NCBI GenBank assembly: GCA_946965045.2
Contig: OX337238.1
Coordinates: forward strand, 2,356,001-2,420,000
Direction: 5' to 3'
DNA from: Epithemia pelagica
Lineage: Eukaryota; Bacillariophyta; Bacillariophyceae; Surirellales; Surirellaceae
Length of the DNA stretch: 64,000 nucleotides
Numbering within the stretch: position 1 is the stretch's first letter; each line of letters begins with the position of its first letter. The position numbers were made by a program, and so were the translations under genes. Below the pieces are notes generated by a model. It made no database searches, was not told the DNA's origin, and saw only the letters and a program-made list of their open reading frames with translations. Of this stretch, positions 32,513-44,409 are shown piece after piece.

Positions 32513-33050
32513 GTTGCTGGAACGCAAATAGGAACTCAGATAAGTGAAATGATCTTCTCTCTTCTCCTCAAAATTCTCTTCTCCTCAAACCCCCAAAAGT
32601 CGTCCTTTGAAACTCGCCTCACCACGACCACGACGGCAAGAATTTTCGCTGTGACACCATCTGGTTCGGCGTGCGCACATGGGGCTATTCGGATTGGCAT
32701 CCTTCCAGTATTGCCATTATTCCAAAAAAGTCACCGCGCATGTCACTCCTCTCGGTTCGGCCGTTCCTTCATCCAAAGTTTTCCGTTGCGTCTCCCAATC
32801 CACACACAACAGCAGGCAAAACACAACCCGAAAGCCCGTCTCGTCATCCGTTTGTAGTGTACTGTTTCGTTTCAAGCTTGTTTTTCACGTGTGAGACGCA
32901 CAAGACTCTGTCGATCCATCATTTTTGGACGACCATCCGAACAACGGAAGCGCCATCGGACCTGGAATCGCAATAACACGATACGACAGACACCACGTCC
33001 TTTGGGAACAAGAAGAAGAACAGACACACTAGTAACAGCAAACACACACG
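32513..33050. other. Intergenic between divergent kelch G and a hypothetical gene
   Basis: The left half (to about 32860) is the duplicated kelch flank. The right half has no repeat partner in the window and is the probable promoter of the gene at 33051. Confidence 0.45.
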
Positions 33051-33933
33051 ATGCCATTTGGATGTTTGGGACGCGGTTCCACAAAGGCCGTTGTAGTGCT
33101 ACAGGAGGAACAATTTGCCATGGTCGACGCACAAGATCCATATCGGTTTTCTCCTCGTCGACGACGACAATCCCAACAAGTTCCACAGGTGCAATCCCCA
33201 CCCCGGAAAGCGTGCACCATGACGACCCACCCTGCAACCTTTTTGCGACGACGAAAACTATCTCGAGCATGTACTACGACAAAGGTACCACCCGTCTCGC
33301 CCTACAATCCGTATGCGGCCGCCGCCATGTCTGGATGGACGATTGAAGTTCCAGACCAATCCAGTGCCACAGAGTTATCCTTTGATGATTCCTCCATTGT
33401 GTCAGGATTGACCCTGGAAACGGCTCTCATGAAAGTGTCTCCTCCTCGTGTGGCCGAGCCTTGTAGTAGTAGTAGTAGCGCTCCTCGAGATTCCGCTCTG
33501 GCCCTTTCACCCATTGCGCGTTCGGTAAGATTGTGAACGTTTCTGCTGGCCTTGAACATGCCTTGCACATTTGGAGACTCACAACCGATTCTGTTTCGTT
33601 TGCGCTTAGACCTCACCCACACAATCGGAACCGACAAGAGCACGAACCGCAATGGTGTCACCGCACTGTTCCTTTTTGGCACGAGGCAAAATACCTGCCT
33701 TGTCGAGTACGTCCTCCACTTCCTCGTCTTCGGCCGCCACACCGAATGGAGAGACTGTCGATCGCATCTCGCCCCGTCAGACGACGACGACGACACCGCT
33801 TTTGGAGTCCCCCAAGAATTCACCCGGTATTGCACCCAAACAAGTGTCGGTCTTGGCCACTGGATCCTGGATGGATGAGGATGCCATGGTACCCAACGGC
33901 TCTCACTGGGTCGATGTTTCCCTTGTGGTCTAA
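33051..33933 (+). CDS. Hypothetical Ser/Thr/Pro-rich protein, two exons, 265 aa
   Basis: Exons 33051-33524 and 33610-33933 are joined across an 85-bp intron (GTAAGA...CTTAG, phase 0). The downstream exon was chosen because only this frame keeps low-complexity Ser/Thr/Pro composition like exon 1 and reaches a stop after 108 codons. Exon 1 has an Arg-rich patch (RFSPRRRRQSQQ), and the central part SGWTIEVPDQSSATELSFDD looks acidic and disordered. No domain is recognised. The protein is probably largely disordered and cytosolic or nuclear. Antisense open frames over this locus have biased composition and are not favoured. Confidence 0.5.
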
Positions 33934-34261
33934 CGAATGGTCGACTTGTATGTCGTGGTCGCTGAGGGGGAAAAGACCACGACCTTGCGAACGGAACCCA
34001 GCCTCTTTGTTTCATGCTGCACAAGAAGAAACCAACCAAACTGTATTAAGCGCGCTATTATCATGCTATCCTCTAGAGCACACATGTGTGTGTTTCCTGC
34101 CTGCTGGGAGACTCCGGAGAGACACGAAAACGTATAGATCATGGACCACAGCTAGTCTCTCCCATTCATTGCAATTCTACATGTAACTGCATTTGTTGTT
34201 GTTGTTCTCGCCATGGTGTCGAGTGTTGAAAACAATTGAAACCCTATCATGAGTGCGTTCG
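33934..34261. other. Short convergent intergenic stretch
   Basis: Lies between the stops of the hypothetical gene (+) and the Cys-rich gene (-). Nothing is recognised. Confidence 0.5.
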
Positions 34262-36191
34262 TTAGACTACCTCGTGCCTGGCTGTCCGAGTGTCGTCCTC
34301 CTCCACGTTCGGATCCACACTGTCGTCGTCGTCCTCCTCTTCCCGTTCGGTGGGTTCGACAATGGACGACACGGGAGTTTCTCGTTTCCTTGGCCGAGAT
34401 TGACGATGACAAATCCAACGCATGCAGTAGGGGACACCACGCACCACCCCGTAGACGGTTCCACTCACCAACAAACCCACCGAAACGGCCATGATCAGAC
34501 CCACAATCAAATCCGCATCCCACTCCCAGTCTATAGTAGTAGTGTTCTGGTTGTTGGTAGTGCTGCTCGCGGTGGTGGAGGGCCCGGTGGATGGGGAGGG
34601 TGGACGAACAAAGTGGGACATGGGTCGAGGAGGACACAAGCGACACTCTGGTGGATTCAAGGAATGGTTCCGGTTGTGGTTGGTGGTGGTGTAATAGGGT
34701 GGCACAAAGGTGGACGGCACTCGACAGGCTTGCGCCGAGACGGCACAATGATACCGACCCGGTGCATATTCGCATCGGCCAATTCGAACCTGTTCGCACA
34801 AACACAGATTGTCGTTGTCGTCGTTGTCGCCGTGCAGCAAGCTGGAACTGGGTTCCTTGTCCCAAAAGGGATGGAGCGGACGTGTGGGGGGAACATAGAC
34901 TTCAGTATCGGTCTGACAGTCCAAGGCACTGTAGACGCATCGACCTCTCTCTTTCTGCGTTGTGGATCGACATTGACCAAAGACAATCAAACCCTCTTCT
35001 GGTGGTTCTGGTTCTTGTTCTTGTTGTGGTTCTGTCGTCGTCGTCGGTGCTGTTGTTGTTGCGGTTTGGGCATAGATGCGAGATGCTAGCTGAGGATGAT
35101 GGGTGGTACAGGCAACCTCGTTGGATGTGGCAAAGAGGGCACTGACAAAGGTTTGTGGTGCCGTTGTGGTGGTGGTGGAAGAAGAAGAAGAAGAAGAAGG
35201 ATGACAATCGGATCGTTCAAAGGCACAGGATACCACTTTCTTGGTAATGGCATGGACACAAGCCCCCGTCCGATAGGTCACGGGAGGAGGACAGAGTCGA
35301 CAGGACAAGGCTGGTTGAGGAGGTTGAAAGGATGACGACGATGACGACGATGACGAGTTGCCGATTGCTGCTTGTGGAGCTCCACCAGCACCACTGGAGA
35401 AAAGTTGCCGTGCCGAAACAAAGACGTGAGTGTGGGAAGGACAATCCCACTGCGACACAGCACAATAGACATTCCACGACAAGGACGAATCGAGCGGTTG
35501 ACAAAGACCTGTGGGAACCTGGGAACAATGACACGAGGAGGAGGACGAGGAGTCGAGGTCTACCGACGATCCAACCACCACAGAGTCGACCTGCGTGTCG
35601 TAATCCGACTTCCACAATACGCAGTGAGAAGACGAGGAAGAAAAAGAGGCACTGCCACATTGAGGGTATCGAGTAGATCCCCAATCCCCTCCTCCACTAA
35701 AATCTTCCACCAGATTGGAACGAGTGGTAGAAAGGAGTAGGAGTCCCCGGATGAGTGTGGTGGTTTCGTTCCGGCAATTGATAGGACCAGGGAGGACAGG
35801 AATCGGGTGTCACGGCGCAGGAGGAGGGCGAGGCGTCACGGTTGGAAGAACAGTGTCCAATGGGAACTTCATTGGCATAAGAGCAGGGATAAGAATACTC
35901 CTCCTCATCATTGCCATTGTCATTTGTGGGAACCACCAACTGTTCCAATACGTGCGGTGGAAGGTAGGTTTCCGTGTCGGCCTGACAGGATTGAGGTGAC
36001 AGGGCACAGGTCCATTGGGTGACAGTCCGCTGCTCCTCCTCCTTGTCCTGTTTCTCTTGTGGGTTGGTTCCCACTTCATCCACCACTGGAATGGTGGTGG
36101 TGGTGGTGGACGAATTTGTCCATACCAAAGTGATGCTGGGTGAAAGTTGCGATGTGGGAACGCAAGCACCAAACCGAGGAACGGCCAACAT
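34262..36191 (-). CDS. Cys-rich, single-pass membrane protein with repeated Cys modules (frame break near 35.7 kb)
   Basis: Two minus-strand frames abut: 36191 to 35697 and about 35770 to 34262. Both carry the same repeated pattern, so they are probably one gene with a 1-bp shift or tiny unresolved intron at about 35700-35770. The pattern is an alternation of 'C-x-C...V-x-[TI]-G-x-C' and 'C-A-[LV]-S-x(3)-C' units. Examples are CALSPQSC, VPIGHC and CAVTPDSC in the first frame, and VPTGLC, CAVSQWDC, CAFERSDC, VRIGRC and CAVSAQAC in the second. Poly-Ser and poly-Thr spacers separate units. Near the C-terminus a hydrophobic helix (LIVGLIMAVSVGLLVSGTVY) is followed by a basic then very acidic tail (EREEEDDDDSVDPNVEEDD). 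This suggests a type I surface or endomembrane protein with a disulfide-rich ectodomain. No named family is recognised. The first ATG at 36191 lacks a convincing signal peptide, so an upstream exon may exist. Confidence 0.6.
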
Positions 36192-36897
36192 GATGAATGA
36201 TCTCACTCTCTACTTTTCTCTAGAGTACGTCGTGTCTGGGTGGGTGGAATGAGCCTGTTTGTGCTGCTGTTGGAGAGTGACGAGGAAATGGTGTTGTTGT
36301 TGTTATCCGTATATTGATGATGATGCAGTGTTGGCTTGCCATAAAAAGGAAGGAGCGCAGCTGCGTGAATTGTGTGAGATGCACAAAGATTCGAGGGTTC
36401 TCTTCTTCCGATTGTCTTCCTTTCCAGTCGCGCGCGGTTTTCCAAACTTTACGTCGAGCGCACGCCGGTCCGAGAGCGCGCGTCGAACCATCACTCTTCT
36501 CGTCACAAAAACATCCCCAGAGTCTTCCGTCTCCGACACTGAAAAGAGAGGCGACAACCAAAGGACTTGGCATGCCTAGTTCCATAATAGTACACACAAT
36601 TCCTAAACGAAAAACACGGACTGTCATCATCAGATGTGTCTTGTTCCATCCTCTACGAATAGGTAGGTAGGTAGGTCGAAGCCAGTACAAGAGGGACGCT
36701 CGCTTTACTTTTAGGACCCAAGAGAGGGCACTCACGACCACACGAGTAGAAGCTGCAGGTAAGTATCAGTTGAAACGAATGGTAGGATTGAACTTGGCAT
36801 TCGCTCTTCTTGCCATGCACGGAGCAAAACACGCACACACATGTGTCCAAGTGTGCCAACCCGTTAGGAAAACAAAAAGAAAGAGAGAGAGAGAGAA
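36192..36897. other. Intergenic with simple repeats
   Basis: Holds a (taggtagg)-type run at about 36659-36676 and a (ga)n run at about 36880-36897, next to the 3' end of the PPR gene. Open frames here (e.g. 36220-36741 minus) have no recognisable content. One could be an upstream exon of the Cys-rich gene, but no evidence links it. Confidence 0.4.
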
Positions 36898-39610
36898 TCA
36901 TCGTTGCGGTTTGCGTCGATCAAATCGATGACTCCATTCATTCGGCAACTGATCCATTTCCACGGGACCTTGTGGAATGTCCAGTACGGTTCGCCACAAT
37001 TCCTCGGATCCAGCAGCCACTTGCAAATCCCGTACCACAAAATTGTTGACAAACCCAGAACCTGGTAGAACAAGACAGACGCAACAAGAATTCAACAATG
37101 GACGCGCACAAGCACATGAGTATATGACAGGACAATCGGTGAGCGTTGTGGATACACACAACACGAGAGAACTAGACTTGATACGTACGACAACAAAGGT
37201 CAAAGGTCGACCGTATCACATTCTCTTTTTGGGATCCCTCGGGCAATAATTGGGCACAACGAAGCATGTTGCCAAACGTGACATGATCTGGTTCTTCCGG
37301 TCCCTTTCGAACCTCGTTAAACACACGAACGGCAATTTTAAACGCCTCCAGGGGGTCCGATTCCGGTGCCGTTTGGGATTCGGCACAGGCCAGTAACACG
37401 GCATTTCGGGTAAACACGGTAGGCTGGATGGACTCGGATCCCGAGGTTGTGGAAAGATGTTGCATGCGTTGCAACATGGCATGGGCCCGGATTGCGAGTT
37501 TGGGAATATGAGCCTTGGTCATGGCTCGAATAAAGGATGTGTACACGCGTTCATTGGGTTGGACTCTCCCCGCGGAGCGTTCTTGTTCCATGATTTGGAA
37601 TACTTGATAGCTTCGACGAAAGGAATTTTCGTCATTGACCAGAGTGTTTGCCTCAATTATTCGATCGTAATGTATGGAATCCGGGTGCATTCCCTTGTCC
37701 ATCATGAGTTGGAGATACCGTTGGGCTTCCTGTGGAAAGCCCTTCTTGGCCCAACCCACGAGAATATTGCTGTAAATATCTTTGACATCTTTGGACCAAG
37801 TGGCAGGTAAAGAGGATTCGTCCAAGGCTTGTGAGGGAACCAAAAACTCTTCATACCGCTCCAAGAGCAATTCGGCTTCCTCCATGCTATCCGTTGTGTT
37901 GGACCGGATCCAAGAATCAATCACCATTCGGATGGATTTGATGCTGGGCTTCATACTCTCGTCCCCATTTTCATAATAGTCTCGCGTCATGTCTAGCAAT
38001 CGTTCCGCCTTGGCTGGACCGTCTGCAACTTTGGAAAAGGAATAGGCATTGAGACATGAAGCATACACAATTGCGTCGGGGCGATAGGAGATTTTTCCTT
38101 CGCCATAAAGCTGTTCCATCATATCCAGCAACTTTCCAGCACGTTGAGCAGCTCGACGAAATCCCTTTTTGGACAATCGTGACCATGCACTTATGACAAT
38201 GGTCCAACTGGCCACATTGGGTTCTGCAAGAGCAAACTCCCCGTCCATGTGCTGATTCAACAAACTTCGAAGAATACGTTCACTCTGAGAGGCACCATCC
38301 CAGTCTCCTTTTTGGGCATAGGCGTCAATCAGGGATGTAAAGCTAAACATGTTGGGTTTAACCAGACCATGGTTACCGTTTCGCGTATCCGTCTCGTCCA
38401 TAATGTAAATCAATTTTTCGGCTCGCTCTGGTCCATAGGGTAGACCACTCTTGGCCCATGCGACCAGAACAACATTAAAGCTGTCAATAGTCATTCCAGA
38501 GGCTTCTCCATCGACCATTGTGGGAGGGAACTTTTCAATAGCTTCCATTAATACTTGTTCGGCAATCTTGGCCGATCCATTGTTACGGCTTTTTGCCAAT
38601 CGGGAAATCACCAGGGTATACATGACAGCCGTCTTTTCTGGTGCCTCTTCAAAGACGGACCATACAATGCGATCGACATGTCGATCACGAGAGGATGTCA
38701 AGATACGAAGCACCGTTTCATACGTGTCAATGGAAGGTTCCGCCCCGGACAAACCATCCCTGCGAACCAACTCGTTTTGAAGATTGAACAAGCGAAAGAC
38801 CCGATCCACAATTCCAGGCAAGGCGTCGGTATTCAAATGCTCACCATCTCGCAAGGCCACAGTTTCCCACATTTGAAAGACTCGTAAAAAGTCCATGGTC
38901 GTTGGTTGAAGAGCCATGACTCGGTCTTGCGGGTAATCTTCGCACAGGGCCGTCTGCCATTCCCGTATCCTTCGGTCCAATACGGTTTCGGCCGCCTCGG
39001 CCACGTTATGGTTCACTCCATTGACCGTCAACTCGTCGAGCACCGTACCAAGAGGCTCTTGCGAGATTCCGAGTTCATTCACATCCAACGCACCCATGGG
39101 AGTCTTGTCCAGCGTCTCCAAAAAGTTGGAAAACTCATCGTCATGCTGATGGGGAAATCTTTCTTGTTCTGCTGTATCACCATCATATCGATCACTTACA
39201 GTGGCATTCGAGTATACAGACACCACCTCCATGGAGTGAGAAGGGTTGTTTTCGTTTTCCTCATCGTCATCGCTCGGTCCCTCCATGTCATTGTCTCCTT
39301 CCTCTTCCACGACGAATTCTTCCACCATGGCATCCACAAGATCTTGAAATAAAACATCCTCGTCTTGGTCAAAAAAAGACGAGGCCAGAGACTCACTTGT
39401 GGAACCCACGGGTGACTCGTGGTATAACATGGATTTGCTACCACTGCCTGATTGCGATGAAGTGTGCGACGGTTGATACCTCTTGTTGCGTACACAAGCT
39501 GGCATGTACAACAAGAACGGAGCGACAGCCGGAACCCATAATAACAGGGTCCAACAAGAGAATCGCACCAACACTAGTGTCCTGCCATATGGTGCCAGTG
39601 TTGGAACCAT
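36898..39610 (-). CDS. Pentatricopeptide-repeat (PPR) protein, two exons, 861 aa
   Basis: Exon 1 runs from ATG 39610 to 37189. A 127-bp intron (37062-37188, GTACGT...CCAG, phase 1) is followed by exon 2 37061-36898, which ends in a basic HRFDRRKPQR tail. Helix-turn-helix repeats of about 35-40 residues run from about residue 290 to 790, with typical PPR positions (SFNVVLVAWAKSG, FSFTSLIDAYAQKGDWDGA, SWTIVISAWSRL, IYSNILVGWAKKG, VYTSFIRAMTKA). An acidic disordered region precedes them. The N-terminus has a hydrophobic helix (LVLVRFSCWTLLLWVPAVAPFLL), compatible with organelle or endomembrane targeting. PPR proteins bind organellar RNA and act in its processing, stability or translation. The RNA target cannot be predicted here. 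Confidence 0.8.
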
Positions 39611-40443
39611 TCTGTACTATCCAGCTTGATGAATGTCGTCTTTCCACAATTACTGTGTGATACCCGCACAGCTAGAGAGAGTGTGTGTAGAGAATCTCAA
39701 TGAACCTTGCAACAGTTCCAGGGTAACAATCGCATCTACCGGAAACGACGATACTGTGATCTGTGATTGATCATTTTGATGGATGGATGGCATCCATCCA
39801 TCGATCGGATCGACCATAGATATATAGTTTGGTCGTGTTTGACGTCACCCAAAGATACTTTTCTGTGTGACTCGTGACTCGTGATGTCCGGCGTACGGAC
39901 AGACACATCGTAGCAGACGCACTCTGGAATCTGGAACTGCAGTTGGAGTACAAGTAGGCTCCAAACGGTCATCCAAACCATCACGTGCGTGTGCATTGGT
40001 ATACAACGGTCTTTGACATTGTCTCGATATCGGCTAAGTCGAATACGAATATGGAGTTAGGTAATCACTCAGCCATTGGATTCGTGTGGCTGGGTTTCGT
40101 TTGGTATACTCACAGTGGGGTCTTGTACAGAGGATTGGGAATCTGGGTTTTTCCATGGCGTTGAATATACTGCGTGTCAAAGTCAACCACGGCGTGGAGG
40201 AACTTCGTGGCGAGACACATGAATGGGTGACAGCGAGGGACTGGAATCGTGGACACGCCTCTTCGTTCGAAGACTATGCGTCTACCAAGAAAGTTCTTGA
40301 TGCGAGAAAGGAACACTCCCACTGTTCTTGTCTTTAGTGAAGGAGTGAAATTGGAAGCCTGCGAGTTTTCAAGATTTCGATGGATCTCAGATTTCAGATC
40401 CTCGTCAATTCAGAGATTCTTGTTGGTCGAATACTCTGCAGCC
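39611..40443. other. Intergenic between divergent PPR and kelch E genes
   Basis: No gene is seen. A near-perfect inverted repeat of tetranucleotides lies at about 39779-39803 (gatggatggatg / catccatccatc) and could form a hairpin. The kelch 5' flank of A/B/C is not found here. Confidence 0.5.
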
Positions 40444-43212
40444 ATGTCACTTCAAGAGTTGGCGCTCCAATCAGGGCTTGGCTTTTCCAATTTCGATGAC
40501 AGCGACCCAAAATGGGATACAAAGGACTGGCCTCCGTTTTGGGGTGGAACACGAAATCATCATGCATCAGTTGTTTTGGTTCATCCGGACAAAAAAACTG
40601 AAGCCATTGTGGTAATCGGAGGACGCCAAAACCTCAACAGCGTGGATTCTGTTCTTCTCTTGAATGTTGGCGAAGAAACCAAGAAGTGGCGAGAAGGACC
40701 ACCATTGAAGGTACCGAGAAGTTATCATGCAGCAGTGGTCTGTAATGGTGGAGTTTATGCAATAGGAGGATACGGTGGTCGGAATGCGTTGGACACCATC
40801 GAACGAATTGATGTTGAAGATTTGCTTCGAAAACCATCAACGAACAACTCCAAGAAATGGACTACTTTGAAGTGTCGCTTGTCCACTGAAAGAGATGACT
40901 GGCCAGGTGCTGCAGCAGTACATAATCGATTCATTGTTGTCGCAGGTGGTCGCAATCGTGCATCGGGAGTCTTGTCGTCGGTTGACATAATTGACACCAC
41001 AGTGAAAGACCAGCACACTGTCATTGCCGGGCCCTCCTTGAGTGTTCCACGGACGTTTTGTGGAATGTCTGTTATAGGCCACTGCCTCTATGTGGTTGGA
41101 GGACACAACAATCGTGAATCACTTAACTCGGTCGAGTATTTAGAGTTTAGCAGTGATCATAATGACACCATGATCGCACAATCCATATTTCCCTCTTCGT
41201 CAACTTGGACGATCCATTCTCATCTCGTTCTATCTCAGCCTCGGTACCAGCATGCCATTACGACAGTTGGTTCATGTCTAATAATTGCTGGAGGATGCAA
41301 CAAATCGTCAGGTTCTGTCGAAGTCTTGGACAGCAAAAACAATGTTGTGTGGCCCCTTCCACCCCTGACTCAGGCACGCCGTGCAGGAAGCATGGTTGCT
41401 TTGACCAATGAAATTGTCGCTTTCGGTGGCTATGATCTAGATACTTGTGAGAGCCTTCCATTGATCGACATGAAAGTCCAACTCATGGTAAGACTTTATT
41501 TGATTGCCTCGAATTTCTGGGCTATGGACGACACTTAAGATGCATTTTTTTGTTTGTTTCTCACTTTACAGAACTCTTATTCCTGTCGTGCGGAGTTGGA
41601 AGAAGAAATCGAAAACCTTCACATGACGATGCAACGGGCGAACATGGACGGCATCAACGTACATGAACTGAAAGAAGCAGCCAAGGCTGAACTGTTGCTT
41701 CCTCTGGTTGAATCGTTGTGTAACCACGAAAAATTCCGAACTGTTCGGGAACTTCAAGACGAAATAAAGAAACTCGAGGTCCAGATGAGGGAAAGTCGAG
41801 GATTTAGAGAGCGTGTTCCCATTGCTGAGCACATCCAGAATCTTCAAAACCTTAATTCTCGGAATGGTGATGCTGGCTGTGACACGAAGCGTCCCGGCCG
41901 ACGTTCACAAGCTGTAAACGAATCGGAGGAATGTCGATCGAGTTCAGCCAGCTCTGAGTTCTACAGAAAGCTAGTTTCAATTGACGACGAAAGTGATGAT
42001 ATACTTTTCAAGGTTCATGATGCGGCATTGCTCATCTATAATGTCCATCACTTGAAGATATTCTGCACGTTTCTGAATCACCTCTATCGTTCTTCTAAAG
42101 TTCATGCCAAAGACTGGCACCGCTATACGGTGAAAGCGTTGAAACAGACAGCTAGAAGAATTGATAATATGGACCATGTAGGGCGAGCAATATTTGGACT
42201 GGTCGTCAACAAATGCCGTCGCGATGGAATCAAGTTTGATGCTAACATGGTGAAGCATCCTGTTTCCGATTCCTCATCGTGCAGGGCTTCATTCCTGAAT
42301 ATTGACATTCGGACAGAACTGGCAAAGTTGCAAATTTTACAAGAAGACAATATTCCCCGCTCAAGCGTTACTTCTCAAAGTAATAAAGCTGCTGATGGTT
42401 ATCTCCAAAAAGTCAAGTCTTTGGGTGGGCCACTTAGGGAGATGCTTGAGGCATCGTTTCAATCCTACGACCAGACTGTTGCAGTCGCGATGAATATAGC
42501 TATTTTGCAGGCATTGTCATTTGACCATTATCGGAATGAAGATGCTGGTCCCCCTACTATTTCCCAGTCTGTGCTCTGCCAAGTGGTGGATTTTGTTGAT
42601 CTTTCCCATATTTGCTTTGTTGTGGATCAAATTGGAGATGAAACACTCAATGCCGCATGCCGTGTGGGTCGTTCCATCATAGAGAGGGCAGGCAAAACTT
42701 CATCGGAACGTGATGGCGCAGTGAAACGTATTGATTTGGTAACAGCATTAGGCCTGCTGGCGCACGAAACGAGAAAATTGAAGCAGTGCGCTGGTCATGA
42801 CGAAGCCGTGACATTGATGGCTTTGATGGTTACGGTAGGTATGATTCATTCTCTCGAGGACGATTATGGTGGGAACGACAGGAAGTTCATGGCAGATGGG
42901 CCGTTGAATGACGGGTCTAAATTTGGTCGTTTTGTGCATCAATCTCCTTCCACCAAGGTCCCTTCCCCAGTGTTGCTTCGTAGTGATATCTTAATGACGG
43001 CAGAGTGGGAAACGATTGACAAAATGAAAGAAATGATTTTGGAGCATAACAGAATCAACCGCCAGCTTTGCGACCGCCTGATAGAGCTGGAGCAGTTCTG
43101 TGCACAGCACTTGCCACGAAAACGAAAAGTGATGATCGGAACTGGCAACCACACTCATTCCAATCAAGCGGGCAAATGTCAAGAGAGTTTACAAGACGAC
43201 ATGATTATGTGA
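40444..43212 (+). CDS. Kelch-repeat protein with linker coiled coil and helical domain, copy E (intact, 894 aa)
   Basis: Exons 40444-41487 and 41572-43212 are joined across an 84-bp GT-AG intron (GTAAGA...TTTACAG, phase 0). Residues 1-345 are the kelch propeller (VVIGG, YAIGG, VVAGG, VVGG, IIAGG, VAFGG). Exon 2 starts with a coiled-coil linker (RAELEEEIENLHMTMQRA, then VRELQDEIKKLEVQM) shared with kelch H and partly D but absent from A/B/C. The helical domain follows at about 478-772 (FKVHDAALLIYNVHHLK to LVTALGLLAHETRKL). A final coiled coil (about 823-868) ends in a basic PRKRK. The intron sits exactly between propeller and linker, which suggests domain joining. About 40790-41055 is almost identical to kelch B while the rest is clearly diverged. 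It is likely a scaffold protein. The start at 40444 was chosen because it matches the family N-terminus. Confidence 0.85.
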
Positions 43213-43671
43213 GACGGAACATATTACCTAGTCGAAGAGGAGACAGCCTACATGCATCCAATGTCGGTGAAGATCTAGTTAACAACTTGGAAGCAATGGT
43301 GATGCAGCAGAACAAAATCATTCGGCAACTTTCTGAGCGGCAAGCACACCTTGAGGATTTGCGTCCAGAAAAGGAGGAGTGGCGTCTTTGCTTGTGGCCG
43401 TTTGTGTCTCACGCATCACCAGAAACCAGAAGTACGAAACAATCTGCTCATTCACATATGCAGATATCTATATGAAGCGGCATATCATTCGTAGATCACT
43501 TCCTTCATTATGTAATAGATCATCAGAATCCATACGAAATGCTTTACTCCTACGTCTTAGCTGCTATGAGTCCAAAGCAAAGTAGCTAAGAGAGGCAAAC
43601 TCTGATTCTGTGGAGTTTTCATAGGGGTAAAAATTCGTCGTTGCAATGAAAGCAACCTTGTGCCTCTCGCC
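43213..43671 (+). other. Intergenic with a remnant of a kelch C-terminal coiled coil
   Basis: In a different frame from kelch E, about 43256-43370 encodes NLEAMVMQQNKIIRQLSERQ, similar in spacing to the end of kelch E (KMKEMILEHNRINRQLCDRL). It may be a duplicated 3' piece or an alternative last exon. The rest of the stretch shows nothing. Confidence 0.4.
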
Positions 43672-44409
43672 TCAGATATTCTTGACATGGTCCTTTTGAG
43701 ACACGACTGAGGCTCGTTCCCAAAGTCGATCAAAATGAATCAGAGGTGCCGCATAGTCACTTGTCAGACGTTTGTGGTGATTCAAATGATCTTGTGTCGA
43801 CACACCAAACCAAGGCAAGTGATAGTGATCGACCAAGGCTGGTGTATGAATCAAGAGATTGGGAATGGCAATGAACGTTGCACCCAAGACGGCGCTTATT
43901 TCATCCGCGTCCATCAGGTAGGCACCGGTAAGAATGGGAATCATGTAGGCCACGACAAATTCAGTCATGGACACGGCGTTGGCCGAAGAGGGCAGCACAA
44001 TGTCGTTGAATTTGTGATGAAATTTGTGAATCCAATACAAACCAGGAACCTCGTGAAAGGCCTTGTGAATCAATGTGTACATGACACCCTCAATAACAAC
44101 AATCCCCAGGACAGCCATGGCTTGCTCTCCCACACTCTTGGTGGCGGAGGGTGTACCACCACCATTGCTGGAGACGATTGCCATCATGGTACAATGATAG
44201 GTCAAGGCTCCGAACACGGGGACATTGAACACATTAGCAATCCACGCTTGTTGATAGAGGGCTTTCCCATTAGGTTTGGATGTGATAAATTTATGAACAT
44301 GGTCGCGACAGGTCCATTCCAATGCAGCTGTCAACAAGAGTGTCAAGCACGACAAGATTCCTCCTCGAGCGAGATTCGTACCAATGTCAAGAGTCGTTTC
44401 CATCCACAT
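43672..44409 (-). CDS. Fatty acid hydroxylase / sterol desaturase superfamily protein, copy 1 (intact, 245 aa)
   Basis: ATG 44409 to the stop at 43672, with no intron. The di-iron histidine boxes are all present: H115-x3-H119 (HKAFH), H128-x2-HH132 (HKFHH), H188, H195/H197 and H208-x2-HH212 (HLNHH). Hydrophobic segments at about 17-31, 62-80, 97-113 and 148-185 fit an ER-type integral membrane enzyme. The superfamily includes C4-sterol methyl oxidases, C5 desaturases and fatty-acid or carotenoid hydroxylases. The short length and the WFGVSTQDHLNHH end do not let me choose a substrate. Two decayed copies lie upstream in tandem, same strand. Confidence 0.85.
   Translation of the reverse strand: MWMETTLDIGTNLARGGILSCLTLLLTAALEWTCRDHVHKFITSKPNGKALYQQAWIANVFNVPVFGALTYHCTMMAIVSSNGGGTPSATKSVGEQAMAVLGIVVIEGVMYTLIHKAFHEVPGLYWIHKFHHKFNDIVLPSSANAVSMTEFVVAYMIPILTGAYLMDADEISAVLGATFIAIPNLLIHTPALVDHYHLPWFGVSTQDHLNHHKRLTSDYAAPLIHFDRLWERASVVSQKDHVKNI

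Noticed and set aside
34253-35145. Long + strand frames opposite the Cys-rich gene
   Set aside because: They are antisense shadows of Ser/Thr/Cys-rich coding sequence. They have repetitive Gly/Val/Arg composition and no repeated modules of their own.
36220-36741. 173-residue minus-strand frame between the PPR and Cys-rich genes
   Set aside because: No domain, includes simple repeats, and could not be joined to the Cys-rich gene with a supported splice.
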